Shown one piece after another: positions 27,175 to 40,654 of a stretch of DNA of 64,000 nt. The stretch is from Utricularia gibba (taxonomy: Eukaryota > Streptophyta > Magnoliopsida > Lamiales > Lentibulariaceae). The stretch's first letter is position 1; every line of letters begins with the position of its first letter. Below the pieces are notes generated by a model, which worked only from the letters and a program-made list of their open reading frames with translations, had not been told where the DNA came from and searched no databases. The stretch covers positions 3,658,001 to 3,722,000 of the forward strand of contig CM007989.1 of assembly GCA_002189035.1 (NCBI GenBank). The letters are read 5' to 3'. Made by a program: the position numbers and the translations under genes.

Positions 27175-30100
27175 CTACCAACTTGATAACATCCTACGGT
27201 TCAATCGTTTCCTCCAGTACCTCCACCCAACTTGGATCCTTATGGCTGCTTGCGATCGATAGTATGGTGATTGGTACCTTCAACAAAAAAAAATTATAAC
27301 TTGTATTGGATCTAGTCTTTAGAGCAATTATTTGTTCCAAATTCCTATTGTTGACATGAGGAGTGCACCTTATAGCGCTTTGGACTCGAGGGCTACTCAA
27401 GAATCTGGAAAAGAGGCTGGTGATTTCTTCAAGATCTGGACATCGGAGGACAAACGCTTCCACATTCGTGAGGCATCTCAAAATCCTATTGCTAAGCAGG
27501 ATTCGAGGTCTCTTCCAATCTGGGAGACAAGCATTCATTTATGTTAACTTCATTGATGGTGGATCGATTACCTACGAGGGAAGGAAGAAAGAGTGGGACT
27601 TGCGAGTGTACCTCCTCTTAAAGATGAATTCTCAAGGCACCAAGTGAGGAGTTCTTCTCCACAGACATCGCCTTCTGTCAACGGAACAACGATCTGATCC
27701 TCTCCGATGCTCTCCATCTGGCCACGGATGATGAACACCATTTTGTCAATGATGCCACCTTGGAAGAATATCTTGCCTCCTTTGATAAATGTTCTTGTCC
27801 GTAGTCGTTCACATATGGCGTCTATGATCACATCGTCCAGCAGTTGGAAGATCCTGACCTGCCACCAAGAGAAACGAATTCTAGACTGCACTTATGGATA
27901 AAGTTTCAAGTTTCCTTTTTGGAATGACTAACTCTCTTCACATATTTGAAGAGATGGCGTCGAATGTCTCGCTGAAGGTCTTCAGGCAGATTCTCCATCA
28001 ACCCTTCTTCATCTACTCCACGAGTCGCCGCCCAGTAAAAGCGTTCTGCATCTCGAACTTGCCTGCACGACGTGGCATCTAATTGAAGTTAGTGTCACAT
28101 GGAAGAGGAACTGAAACGTCTTAGAAAGGGACCTGCGGAGATCTTCCGGCAAGCGACGGTGTCTCATCCACTGCTCGACATCACGATGTCTTAAGGACAT
28201 TTCTAATCTCCTGATAAGAAACAACTGAAACTGTTCGGATTTTCTAGAGATGAAAAGCTACGACACACCACTCGTAGTTTTCATACCTGCGGCCAAGAGA
28301 TTGGAGAAAGTTCTGCATGTTACCGATGAGCAGAGCAAAGAGCAAGAGCCCGATTCCAATGATCAACATGGTAAAAAGCACTTCCCAGACGAAGGAACTC
28401 GGAGCTTGATTCCCAGCAAGTGTACTGATTTGCTAGCAAAACAGCAGGAGATGTAGAGTCTAAAAGAACACATGCAGAAACACGGCAGAAATACATACCT
28501 GGAAACCCCAGAACAGAGAGTATATGTATCTTGTGATGACACTTCGTTGGGTGGTTAATAGAATGCCATTTTGGTAAATCCCATAGGCGAAGGTCCCTCC
28601 TACTGGTACAAAACAAGCACTTGCATTGCTATTATTCACCCAGCTTCCCCAAGTCGCATCCTTTTTAAACCCCGGAACGCCACCATGCCCACAGTCAATG
28701 AATTGCATGCAGTTTGCAATGCCGGAGGTGTGGCATGCATCTCTAAGGCACTGGTTCACTCTCTGGGAGAAGGGAAAAGAAAAATAAGACAGAAATGCCT
28801 TAGAAATCAAAGTTATGACAAGGGAGCCAACCTGTACAGCGAAAAGGTACCAGCACGAGCCTATAACATGACCAGCAAGAACAAACATGAGAAGATTAAT
28901 GATAAAGTTTGACCATGCAGACTCAAATATGAAGCCAGTTGAAGACTGTCCAGCTAACAGAGGAAAAAATCTGTACAGCCTTGGAATATACTGTGCGAGG
29001 ATGGCTGTGCGGAGAAGATTTTTTGCATAATTTGCACCAGTATCGCCTATGGAGCGAGGTAAAATCAATAATATGATGATCTGGAGATTGCATCAAAGCA
29101 TCAATGGTTAAAGAAAATATCAAAAGTGTAGGATTGCAGCAGGGTAATACCTGGGGAAGAGGCAGAACAACAAAGAAGTCGAGGATAAAATATCCAGAGA
29201 GATACTTCTGAGCAATTTTTTTAGGGTCATCCACCAGAGCTCCTGCACCCACAACTTTAGACTCTGGCGCAACATAAGCTAACCTAAACTGCAAACAGAA
29301 CAAAATGGGATAACTTGTATGAACCTAACCTGCAGAAGTTGGAAACACACCACTAGAGGGCAGTTACCTGAAGTAGAATATTCAGAAAGTATATGAAGTC
29401 ATTCAAGGTTCGCCAGATTACGAGTGCTTTTGTAAGGGGCCAATCTAGAACTATGCACTTGTTAACCTTCAAGGGAGAATAGGCTACAAGAACTTAGAAT
29501 CTGGCACTAACTTCAGGAGGTAAAATGCCACTAACAAGATAAGCATACCTGATTCGTTAAGAGCAGGAAGAAGAATAAGGGTCAACGAATATGGCGAATA
29601 AACAGGACACAACTAAGAACTTGTTCCACCTCTGTATAATTTTTGCATGAGGATTCATAACACCAGGGATACAAGACCGCATGAAAAGGCACATTCTCCT
29701 TGCGCACCCCCCTCCATCTCCCTGTAACAGATTATGGTACTGCAGAAAAGTTGGAGACTTGAGATTAAAATAAAATCCACATGACGGCACTACATGGTGC
29801 ACAGAGCAACACGAAATCCACATACATTTGCAGCGAATATATTTAGAGCACTTGAACGGTGTAAGGAAGGCCGATCATGGTAAACTGTTGGACACAATGT
29901 ACAGTAAGGATCATTGCACATTCCTAGTTGCCCAGATCTGATAAGATTGTCACTCCTGACTTCATTAGTGTCCACTGGCCAGACTCTACCGCTCGCTCCT
30001 GTTTCTAGAGTCGCCTCTAAAGCATGTTGCTCCAAGGCTACAGAGTGTGGCTCAATGGAGACCTCATGATTATGGCCAGAATAAAGAGGGGCCGAAGCTT

Positions 30101-30236
30101 GTCCGCGACCTCTCAGTGGTCCAGTAGAGCCCTCTGAGTTGTTCTGCTCCGAAGCATCCATAGTGTTCGAACGTAGAGTCATTGAAGCACTTCTGAACCT
30201 AGGCGTATTTGAGTCCCCCCGATTAATTGGTCGCAT
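27175..30236 (-). CDS. Cyclic nucleotide-gated ion channel, CNGC20-like (one frameshift)
   Basis: Plasma-membrane cation (Ca2+) channel subunit; the CNGC19/20 group works in immunity. Twelve exons: 30236-29826, 29721-29549, 29466-29368, 29288-29151, 29080-28832, 28762-28499, 28432-28287, 28210-28133, 28062-27933, 27858-27612, 27519-27369 and 27277-27175. With one restored base they give 729 residues. The N-terminus has the group's Cys-rich block LGMCNDPYCTLCP. S1-S6 follow; the pore filter is AGNQ at about 450. Then come RHRDVEQWMRHRRLPEDL (C-linker), a cyclic-nucleotide domain with MVFIIRGQMESIGED and GEELLTWCLE, and a calmodulin-binding IQ motif AAIRIQVGWRYWRK at the end. Exon 2 contains a stop in S1; one extra T in CCTTA (about 29577) restores DPLFFFLLLTNQ. 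The ATG at 30236 is the likely start, but a short upstream exon is possible. Confidence 0.9.
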
Positions 30237-33200
30237 TCTTATGTATTTCCTCTGACTATGAAGCTTTCCTACACAATCTGTGAATGAGAAAGATACACAG
30301 GCGAGTGATACTCTGGTCAACGCAATATCTTGGCCAAGAATGCAATATGCACTGCTAAATAAGCATTCCCAGATTACTTCTGCTGATCTAAACCCAACAT
30401 CCACCACTTGTTGCGGAATTCAGTCCTTGAGGATTCACACATAAAAGCCGTAACATGCTTGAACGAAGCGTCAAAGTTCGGCCTTTTCTTCCTCTGAAGA
30501 TTAAAAAACAGGCTGCCGTACTAAATTCTACTGGAACTGTGATATGGTCAGGAAGCATCAAAGAAACCCATTATCTACCTATACAGAAGAAGAAGAAGAA
30601 AAGAAGGATACATACCTGAGAAGTTAACACAGCCGGAAAACGAAAAGGAGCAAATCAAGGTTGTCCCACTCCCACGGCCCCAGCTGAACAAGACCCGGCA
30701 ACTTGGACCAGATAAATTTATCAACGGAAAAGACGGGGTAAATGTAAGAAAGCACACAAGTTGGGAAAGCGCACTGGTGTGACTCTCCAAGCGCCTGCAC
30801 ATAGGCACACACACACACATACACGGACGGGTATCCGTGTTTTCTGGTTTGACCGGTGGCGGGGGTAGGGGCAGGGGAGCGATAGGTGTTGACTTTCTGA
30901 TCATTTTGGCTTCGGAACTGAACATCCGGCATTCATTGCTATTTGCTAGTGAATGTTTTTTACTTGCGTAATTGCGTAGTGGGACATATGAGCCCTTAGT
31001 CTACCAGAAGGAATACAATACGGGCTCCATATTGGGCCGGTTCATGTGGGCCCAACATAACAGCCATGCCATTATGGCACAGCACAGCACCACACAATCC
31101 ATATTTGGTAAGTATGCTTACCCATTTAAACGCATGTGTATTAAAAAATATATTTTAATAAATATATTCTTCAATATAAATGCGATTTTTTTAAAAAAAA
31201 TTCAATCATATATTAAATCTCTTATTTTATGTGAATTTTGTTAATCAAATACGGTTTAATCTTTTTAACATGTTTTTCTTCTATTTTTCCATAGTATACT
31301 AAAAAAAATAATATAAAATCATAGTCAATAAATAAACAACCATTATATTTAAATCTAAGGTTAAACTCATAATTCAATCCATAGAAATCGCAATTTTTTG
31401 GATTTGATTCAGTAAAATCATAAATCTAACCGTCGAATCAAAAAAAAATTGGTGATATCATAATTTTTTATAAAAAAAAATTGAAATTTAAAAATTGAAT
31501 CTAATTCAGTGTATTATAAAGATAGTTCAATTCAAAATATAAATGGTGCCTTTGACCCTTATCAATGTCCGTCTCCCCCGTACTACTAATGAGGCGTGAG
31601 CAAACCCAGATGAGATGGTACCAGTACAGGAATGGATGATATTTTATAAATCTATCCATTGTATCTTTCTTTCTCTCTCGCACAGTAAAATTATTTTTTT
31701 TCACATGGGATATTTACTTTTTTCACATACTAATTTCACATTGGGTATTTTTTTTTTTTTAAAAAAAAACCCAAGCTCTTGTCTGTTAGTAGGCTTCTTT
31801 TTTCAGTGACGTGGAGACTCACTTGTTAAAATTAAAGATTTAATGAGTAATATAAACATATATGAAATATAAATATATAAAAAATATGAATCATATTAAA
31901 AAAAATATTAAATTCAATCAATTACTAATAATATACAATCGCTTCTCTCTATAATAGTTGTTATGATGGTAAACCTAGTAGACTTAAGACTTGGACTGGA
32001 AACCAAGGAAGGCACCCTCTGAGTTTGTCCAGGTGAGATGGTGAATCCAAGAGGGTTGAATTCAGATTAGCAGTTGCTTGGTTTGAGGGTGGATTCTGGA
32101 GTCTGAAAGTTAGGTGGAACTGGCGACCTGTTTCCCCATCAATCTCCTGCATATCATCGCAATCAACTGAAGGTGAAGCATTAGCAGACCTGCCTGCCCC
32201 TTAGCCTCCAGCATTAGGTGGAAAACCAATATATTATATATACTAACACACAGTAACAGGAACAAAGGAGTGCCCACCCGGTAGGCCAACCGTCAAAAAC
32301 TCAAGGCTGCTTCCCCTAACTGACAAAAAATCTTCCTCCCCACCAAACGCTTACGCCTGCCTAATTAAACAATACCGATAGACATAGATAGGCAGTGTTA
32401 AAATTGAAGATTCGATGGATCGAATGAGTTGAAATTCTAAGTATTCAAGAAATATGGATTATATTAAAAAAAAATATATTATTGACAATTTATAATTTTT
32501 TATATATTTGAATATTTTATTTTCAAAATATCAATTTGAAAAGAGGATGGATGATCATTGTAGAATGTTCTTGGGTTAAAAAAAGAGAACTAAGTAGAGA
32601 GAGAATACTTGATCAACTGCGTGGTGAGGTGGTTGTCGCAGGTCAAAAAAGGAGTTGAAACAATCACCATACCAAGATGCGAGTTCAAACCTGAGGACTT
32701 GATCAAAAGCCAATATGTATTTGTGTGACACGTGTGTGCCGGAGAGCAGAACCCGTTTCTTCTGATGCCGTCTTCTTCAATTCCTGTGTGTTGTGTGGCA
32801 CCCTGACCCTTCAAACCCTTCCTGCTAAAGAAATCAGCTCCTGCTTATCCTCCTACTCCCAACGTACTACTTTACAAAACCCATGTAATAAGAAAGAGTT
32901 TCACACTGACTCCTGGGATGGTTTCATTACCGGGTTCCTGGTTCTTTCTTACACAGGCTTTGGCATGGTAACTGGTAAAGAGGAGTAGGTAATGTTGATG
33001 GGGTGTTGTTAAAAGGCGTGTGACTTACGGGATTTAGTTAAATGGTTGCATCATCAGTCAGTGTGCTGGTCTGTCTAAATCCGCCCCTAACGGAAAACAC
33101 TCGTTTATCTAACTTCTACTTGCCTCCACATCTTCTCCTTATATGTGGACCTCGTCTCCTATCCTTTCTACCTCTTTTTTTTATTTTCCACCCTGATGCT

Positions 33201-33296
33201 TTTTTTCTCTTCGTCTTCTTGTCTGGATCTTTAGGGTTTTTGGGGGATGATCATATACTGGGAGTAGTTGCTCTCACGTCTAGATTGGAAGGGGAG
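30237..33296. other. Long AT-rich spacer
   Basis: Starts with the CNGC leader (splice-like sites and an AAG repeat near 30588) and ends with the MYB leader. From 31100 to 32600 it is AT-rich and degenerate, with two diverged copies of one AT-rich segment. The reading frame 32152-31961 (-) is open for 63 codons but matches nothing I know. No gene supported. Confidence 0.5.
31823..32480 (+). repeat. Diverged pair of AT-rich segments
   Basis: About 31823-31910 and 32395-32480 share tgttaaaatt-aagatt at their left and aaatatg-at-atattaaaaaaaa at their right. The middles differ in length and sequence. They may be remnants of a small non-autonomous element; no clear terminal inverted repeats or target duplications were seen. 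Confidence 0.35.
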
Positions 33297-34305
33297 ATGG
33301 TGTGTACTAGGGGCCACTGGCGGCCGGCGGAGGACGAGAAGCTCCGGCAGTTGGTCGCCAAGTACGGACCGCATAACTGGAACGCTATAGCAGAGAAGCT
33401 GCAAGGAAGATCAGGTGAAGATTTGTTCCTATTTGGACAAGAAAGATGGGATATTCAACTTCACAGTTTTCTAGGGTTTGATGTCCACCATCATCTTTAT
33501 CTCCACCGTATAATATTCTGCAGTGTTCCTTGTCATTCCAAATGAAAATCACGAATTTAGTCATCGAATACTGTCTTTGCGGAGTGCCTTCAATCGTTTG
33601 TGCATTTCCTAGTACTTTTCATTTCCGGATGGTGACAGTTGAGATCTCGTTATCAGGGAAGAGCTGTAGGCTGAGATGGTTCAATCAGCTGGATCCTCGG
33701 ATCAACCGGAGCCCCTTCACCGCCGGAGAAGAGGAGCGGCTGCTGGCGTGCCACCAGATATACGGCAACCGGTGGGCGGTGATCGCCAGATACTTTCCGG
33801 GGCGCACCGACAACGCTGTCAAGAACCACTGGCATGTGATCATGGCAAGAAAATGCAGAGCCAAGTCCAAAAGCTACAACACTTCCAGTGAGCAGCAGCG
33901 ACCCCATAACACCAAGCTTCATCACACCATCGTGCATCAAGGTAAAATCCAAATCTCTGTGCTCATAATAACTCAAACAAAAGCAATTCATTGCATCCTT
34001 CTGACAACATGGGCCGCCATGAATTCTGCCACACAGAAATTGTGTCGGTGGCAGCATGTCGGATAGTGTCTGTTCAGTCCCATTCCAATACACCATTAAA
34101 AAGTGGTCTCTCACTGATGCCCTGGAATCTTCCATCTGCAGACAGAAGCAGTAAGCACGTGCGGTTTTATGACTTCCTACAAGTAAGGAAAACAGAAGCA
34201 GATGGTGATGAGGAGGAAGCAGAGTGGAGTAGCCAAAGCAAGAAGGCTGCGGTGCAGTTCATAGACTTCTTATCCCTCGGAAGCAGCTCTTCTTCATCCC
34301 TGTAA
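33297..34305 (+). CDS. R2R3-MYB transcription factor, subgroup 21-like (MYB52/54/105)
   Basis: Nuclear DNA-binding regulator. Three exons (33297-33414, 33657-33941, 34142-34305) give 188 residues. R2 reads [15 protein letters not shown]...[12 protein letters not shown] and R3 [14 protein letters not shown]...[25 protein letters not shown]. The spaced Trp residues are complete, with the usual Phe replacing the first Trp of R3. [11 protein letters not shown] and [14 protein letters not shown] are typical of subgroup 21, whose members act in secondary-wall and organ-boundary development. The tail has VRFYDFLQV and ends [15 protein letters not shown]; the FYDFL block fits the subgroup. It is shorter than most relatives (about 240-250). 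The first intron splits R2 after GRSG, a standard position. Confidence 0.93.
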
Positions 34306-35056
34306 GTGTGCAAACAGACAAGATTCTTCATCTTAACCCGTGTCCGAAGAGTGCTGGTTTCGATGAAATGAATCTGGGGATGAAAAGCAGTTTTCAACAG
34401 CAGGAGTACAGGCACATAGCAACTCACTCCATCTCTTGATGTTTGGTGTAATGTAACGATCAGACAATTATCGCTGATATGTCTGTAATGACTTTTACAG
34501 CAAAAGGATTTGACCAATAAGAAAGAAAGCATGCAAGATGATTAGTTTATGAGTGCTTTTGTAGGCATTTTCTGGATGGGATTTATTGGAGTGTATTATA
34601 AAAATTGGTTCAAAGAAATTAATCTATGTATAAAATTTTGATGGTAACATGTGAGAGATAAAAATCAGATTATCATTTTACTAAATGACTTGATTTATGA
34701 AGCGTAAATTAAAATGTGGATTTTTATTTAATTTTATAATTAAAAATAATATTCTAAATTTCCGTTACATATTTCATAATATTTTAAAATCGAATTTAAT
34801 CCATATTTCGATTTATTTTAAAAAATATTGAATTTTATTCAAAAAATAATAAATAATTTCGAATTTAAACTTGGCTTTTAACCGGCCCACACGTGCGAAG
34901 CCCAGATGTAAGATTTGCTGGCCCATCAACATTTCTCTGATTCTCACACGTGCGTCACAGAGGTTACATTTTTCCCATAATAAACAATTTTTGTTTTTCA
35001 GAAAAAAAAAAGAAAAGGAAACACCTGGACGTGGGCCCCAACACCTAGTAGCTGCT
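34306..35056. other. AT-rich convergent spacer
   Basis: MYB 3' UTR followed by a strongly AT-rich stretch (34560-34870) and the kinase 3' region. No coding sequence recognised. Confidence 0.5.
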
Positions 35057-38000
35057 TTAGGATGATATGGGTTCATACGGGTATTGCAACCAGGGGTGCT
35101 TCAGCGCCTCCGCAGCCGACGGCCGCTTCTTCGGGTTCACTTCCAGAAGGTGGGCGACAAAATCCACGAAGCCCTGATCGCCCATCGGCAGCCGGTGCTT
35201 CAGGGACGACTTCTTGGGTATCAGATACTCCAGTCTATTAGAGTCCTGGATGCAGAGCGTTACAGAAAAGATCAGGCAGGCGCAAACATTAACCTCTCCA
35301 TTCAAACTGCAACAAGGAGTTAAGGGAGTCACCTGGTTTCTTTCGTAAAGCATGTGGTTTTTGGTGAAATATTTGTACGTATCTTTTCCTCTCCTCAGGA
35401 TCTCTGGTTCGATTGGCCCAATAATCCCGATTACTCTGGCAAGCAGAGTGGCAGGGGAGTCATTTTGGAATAGCACCTGCAGTGATGAGGGAAGAGAAGA
35501 ACCAACCATGGTCAGATGATATTGGGACTGGGGAGAGATGCAAACTAGCACAACTTACGTTGCCTGTACAGAGTTCTGCCAGGATGCAACCAAGAGACCA
35601 AATGTCAATCTTTTTATCGTATGGAAGTCCTAAAATGACTTCCGGTGCCCGATACGATCTAGATTGAACATATGAACAAAGATGGTCTGTCTCAAAGCAA
35701 CTACTTCCGAGATCAATGACTTTCACCTCGCATCTACTGTAACTTTTCACTAGTATATTCTCTGGTTTAAGGTCACAATGGATGAGGCCAAGGCCGTGAA
35801 GGAATTGAAGAGCTTCCAAGCACTGAATTGTGATTGACTGCACAACGATGACCCTATTAAAAGCAGAACTCACGATGCAGAAAAGTGACTGCCATAATGG
35901 AAACGAACCTGTAACCTTGGCATTGTGAAGTAGACCTCTCCACCAGATTCTCGGTTAAATTTATGGAACTCGTACAGGTTTGCTTTAAGCAATTCACATA
36001 CAATCAATAGATGTTCCTGCATACAAAACAATCATGCTTGTCAGCAGGATCACATGGCATACACGTCAAGATCAGAGAATTATGGTGCTTAGGATCACTT
36101 ACTCGATAATAGAAGTAATCATATAACCGAAGAATGTGATGCTTGTCACCAGGATCATGCTTGTTTACATATTTTAAAAGCTTTATTTCGTCAAGGCTCT
36201 GGTCAAAAAAATCCTTGTTGTTCTTTATTACTTTCACACAGACATCCATGCCAGTGTGCAAATCATGCGCCTGAATAGCCTTACTGAATGCGGCTGACCC
36301 CAGATATTCAGTGACATGATAGCGCCCAGCGATGACAGAGTTCAAAACAACATGAAAATTCTTGTCCTCCTCAAATCCAGTCCTGAAGAAAGTTCACGGA
36401 TTAAATTCACTGGACCTGAAACTTGATGTTTGAATCACATGGAATAACAGCCCCTACAGTTTCAGAGGGGGAAGCACTTTGACTAAAGAATAAGAAGCAA
36501 AAATGGTCACAGCATCCAGCGTAAAAACACGGACTTCAACGAAGTAGCTGAACAAAATAGTCCATACCTGTTTTTCCTGTGTACAATCTTCAAATAAAAG
36601 GTCTCAAACTCTTCCTCTTGTGCTCGTATTTGCTTCACTTGCTCTTGCACAACAGCAGCTTCTTCATCTTCCAAAGATGCTGCAGAATCGCCAATTCTTA
36701 AAACTGCTCCCTTTGAATCATCTTCCCTTGCATGTTTTTTCTCACAATGATTTGAGCAAGAAGAAGGGCTAGAAACAGCAAATTCCCCTGCATTATCAAG
36801 TTTTTCAGCCCTATGGCTTTTGGTTGGAAATGATTCACTGCTTTTATGCCTCCATGAACCAGGCATATCTTCATTAGCTATACCATCTTCATCATTTTCA
36901 TCAATGGCAGCGGCATTACCCCTTATTGACAACAAAGGTTTGCTTGAGCTTTCAGGAAGCAACCCCTCATGTCTAGCATGGGGAATGAGAACCCACCATC
37001 CATATGCCTTTTTGCAAGGGAATACGCATATTGATTTTCTGCATTATGTCTAATAGTTGAATTTGTCTCGTTTTTTGAGTTATCACTGACAGACTTATCC
37101 AACTCATCCTGTCGACATCCATATGTAGCAACGCCAACATCACGATCCAAGTAATACTCTAAATCACCTTCATGACTTCCTCCAACCAAACTTTCATGTG
37201 CTTCACTGCCTATATCAGCAACATCGCTGTTGATTCCTACCCCGATTGACCTGACTGAACCATGTTGATCATCATCAAGGTAGACATCCCCAGGGTGCAG
37301 CCGCTCGCATTCATTGACAACACTTCCTTTACCAAGAATAACGAGTTCATTTGTCTGGGTGACGAAGCCTTGCCATACAGGTTCTGCTTGCATCAAAATC
37401 AGTTCCTCCGGATCCATCAAATGACCATCATAATTGCTTAACTCACTTTTGTTGTTCCTTCTACACAACTGAGTTTTGGACATGCCAACAGGATCATCTG
37501 ACTGGACAACAGAATCAATATTTTTGGACTGGAAAGACTGCTCCCCAGAGATGTATGAATCTTCTTCAGCGAATGACTGATCATCTTCATCATTTTTACT
37601 CTGCCTCCTTTCTTGAGGGTTCGGAATATCTCTGTGCCCTGTCTCTTTTTCATTCTCACTGGGTAATCAATTTCATGAGCCAGAAACCAGGTCTCGTCTT
37701 CAATAGGCTGTCTCATATAACCAACATCATCTTCATCTTCATATTCATCCGAGTCCCAATATTCATTATAGTAGTCAATTTTCTCACTGACTCCATTGCC
37801 CATATTTGCAAAACCAGAAACAAGACCAGATGCATCCTCAGCAATGCTGTGACTTATAGAAAGCCATCTACCTCCTCCGAGCATTTTTCCTGAGCCATCA
37901 TTGATAAAAACAAGAAAAGTGGCATAAAAATAAGAAAGAGCTTTTCATAAAAAGAATTACTTTATTGCAGATACAAGCTAAAATATACAACTCGCATCAA

Positions 38001-39407
38001 CATAAACTTCTTAAAGCTTAACAAGTGAAAGGACCACATCATCAAATGGGCACTCCATCATTCATATGAACCATAGCATCAGAGAAAAACCTATACTAGA
38101 CCTTAAAAGTTAATAGCCTCAATGCTAGTCTTAATTCAATAGCTTCTTTTTTTAAAATATTAAGATAACATTATACTTGAAATCATAGAGTCCTTGGTTT
38201 CAAAACTGATTTTAGGCAAACCTGAGGTGTTGATTTCTTGGCCAACAGGCATATCCAAGAATGACCCGACATGAAGAGCATTTTCCCCATTCGCTATCTT
38301 AGGAACCGGTCCTTCCTGGTCATGTTTCTCATCCCAATGAATATTGAAAGGTTTCTCTTCAGACTTGAGCTTCACTGGTGGAAGTCTTGGGAGCTCTTCC
38401 CGTTGACTCTCAGACACACGAAAATCCTTTAGCTCATTGCTCTGGGTCTTCCCAAAAAAAAGGGCTCTTCCAACCTCATCCATTTGCTCCTTTATGGCTG
38501 CTCGAATCCCATCAAGCTCTGGTTTCCCTTTTCCATCATTTTTATCAACAAGAGGAGGCACGCCATTGAAACTGGTTGAGGTGTCTTCCTTGGAGAAGGG
38601 AAAAACGGTTTTCACTGAACATCCTTTCATTAGGTCTTGTGAATTCGCATGGACATCAATTCTGGAGCATGAATTCCCAATAATGTCATCTTTCACGCAC
38701 ATGTTATTTGGCTTCACCAACTTGTCAGCTAACTTGCATTCAAGTGTATCATACAATCGTCCAGAAATTGGATTACTAGTATTTCCAGGCCAAGAGAGTC
38801 TCCTTTCACTGAGAAAACTCGAACTCTCAAGTGGATTTTTACGCACATTGGCACTACCCAAGTTTTTATATGAATTTGGCCTGGCCTTCCCAGACACCTG
38901 GGGTTCCAAATTATCATCATGATCCAGTGCAACTTGACCATTCATCATCCCATAGTCCCATGGATACAAATCCAATTCATCATCATCAGAACTCCTGGAG
39001 AATGTAAAGTTCTTATCACTAGTGCCAACACTTGCATTGACCTTATTATGCTCACCTACTGTGCTATAGACCATCCACTTGTTCTCCAAACCATTTTTTC
39101 CAGTAGCGCAGTCAACTTCCTTCACAATTAGCTCCTTGGGTGCCTCCACACCACCTGATGCCGCTGAATCCTTTGGATTTTTCACAGTATGCCTAGCGCT
39201 GTTGTTTGAATCTTCTTCCACAACAGTGGCACCATCTGTGTTGTTTGATATGATCCCTGACTCCTGATCTGAAATAATTAGCTTTTTTAGGAATCCATTC
39301 GACGCTGATCTGTTATCCAGTTCACCTCTCAGTGCAGCCTCGGCTTCAGTGAATTTGTTGTTTCTGAGGAACTCCAGCACAACATCCACGGGATTTGAAT
39401 CAGCCAT
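35057..39407 (-). CDS. Plant-specific DYRK-type protein kinase (two frameshifts)
   Basis: Serine/threonine kinase of the plant DYRK group that includes At1g73460 as I remember it; its substrates are not settled. Seven exons: 39407-38222, 37889-36568, 36382-36103, 36016-35909, 35837-35559, 35476-35333 and 35245-35057. With two restored bases they give 1,169 residues. The N-terminus has a LisH-like helix ([18 protein letters not shown]). A long acidic region follows ([16 protein letters not shown]). The kinase domain covers about 850-1,165: [12 protein letters not shown] (Gly loop), [12 protein letters not shown] (ATP Lys), [10 protein letters not shown] (catalytic loop), VIDLGSSCF (DLG) and [16 protein letters not shown], whose Tyr is the DYRK autophosphorylation site. 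Exon 2 changes frame at about 37662 (CCC, expected CCCC) and 36964 (GGGG, expected GGGGG, gene strand). The catalytic domain is intact. Confidence 0.9.
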
Positions 39408-40654
39408 ACATACACATACACACCGAAGAAGCGCATACAACAAAGGCGCTAGGAACACCACTCTGCCACACGGCCCACGCCTGAAAAGAAGGGAAGCAAA
39501 AAGAAGGAACCAGAGGTCCCTAGTTCAACACCCATTTAAGTACACTGAACGCTAACTATCGAACGTGCAATTTCCAGGATCCACCAGGACTATGCAACCA
39601 AAATCCGAATTATAAGAGCGAAATACATATATACAAAAATACAGAACATCATTACACTCAAGTTGCCGGCACGGAAACAAGGTAAGAAAACAAGAACGAG
39701 TAGCAGAAAGTGGACTGAGAACAACAAAGAAACAAGGAATTACTCCAGCATTCAAAAAATACCGTGCTTGACAAGAAACACCGAGGAGATTTCAGAAAGA
39801 TCTGCTCTTTCTTCCTAAACCCTAAGACATTACCCCAAATAGCTGAAATGGGAACAGAAGGAGCCTCGTAACGAACTGAAGTTGAAAACTTACAGATCGA
39901 CAAAATGTCGCAAGGGGAATCCCCAGTAGCTGCTGCTGAATGCATTCCTGTTCCTGCTCCAAAAACGACAGCGAACATCCCAATTCAAAACTCGTCCACC
40001 TCTATTTTCACTTTTTACCACACAAAGTTACTTTTGTTTTGGAGGTAACTGGACAAGGAAGACTTCGGCGAGGCGAGTGTAATAAATAGATCTCGCTCCG
40101 TACTGCTTCTGCAAAGCAACAAGAGCAATCCCAATTTTTAGGTCATAATGCCCATGCAAAAACATGAAGACGTGGAAAATAGCATATGGAAAGATCTCAT
40201 TTTATATGGATGATAATGGGCTTATGGCCCAAACATGGCCCAGATGATGTAAATGGGCTTCCCCATCAAGTCGTTGCTAGTCACGGGATCACCTTCCGAT
40301 TCGTGCCGCTCCGATCGGCTTTCTTCCTCCGGTGGCGTTTGCAGGTGCGCCTTTGTGTTTTCTGGTGTGACGGAGAATCATGTGTTGCGGGCCGGCGCTG
40401 GTCATGATTTGAATCAGTGTGTGAAGGAGCATTGTCGAATACCCTTAATCCTTCTTGTGAAATGTGGTCATTGTCGGTTGCATTGGAGAAAGCAATCTAT
40501 GGGTAGTTGTCTCTTAATTTGATTGGTTGGCAAGCATCGATCACATTCAATCAATTGTTTCATTGATGATTTGAATGAAAGCGTTCTTCCAGACTTTTGT
40601 CTTGGGGAATTCGACGGCGTCTTGCGTAGGAACAAGGTTTAATCTAGAACGTAA
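39408..40654. other. Divergent spacer, kinase and isomerase 5' regions
   Basis: Contains the kinase leader (probably with a 5' UTR intron, as pyrimidine tracts before the ATG suggest) and the promoter and leader of the arabinose-5-phosphate isomerase. No other coding sequence recognised. Confidence 0.5.

Noticed and set aside
30575-30925. Pro-rich frames upstream of the CNGC gene
   Set aside because: Lie in the leader region and microsatellites; no conserved domain.
31961-32152. 63-codon minus frame (MQEIDGETGRQ)
   Set aside because: No family recognised, no splice partners, in an AT-rich degenerate region.
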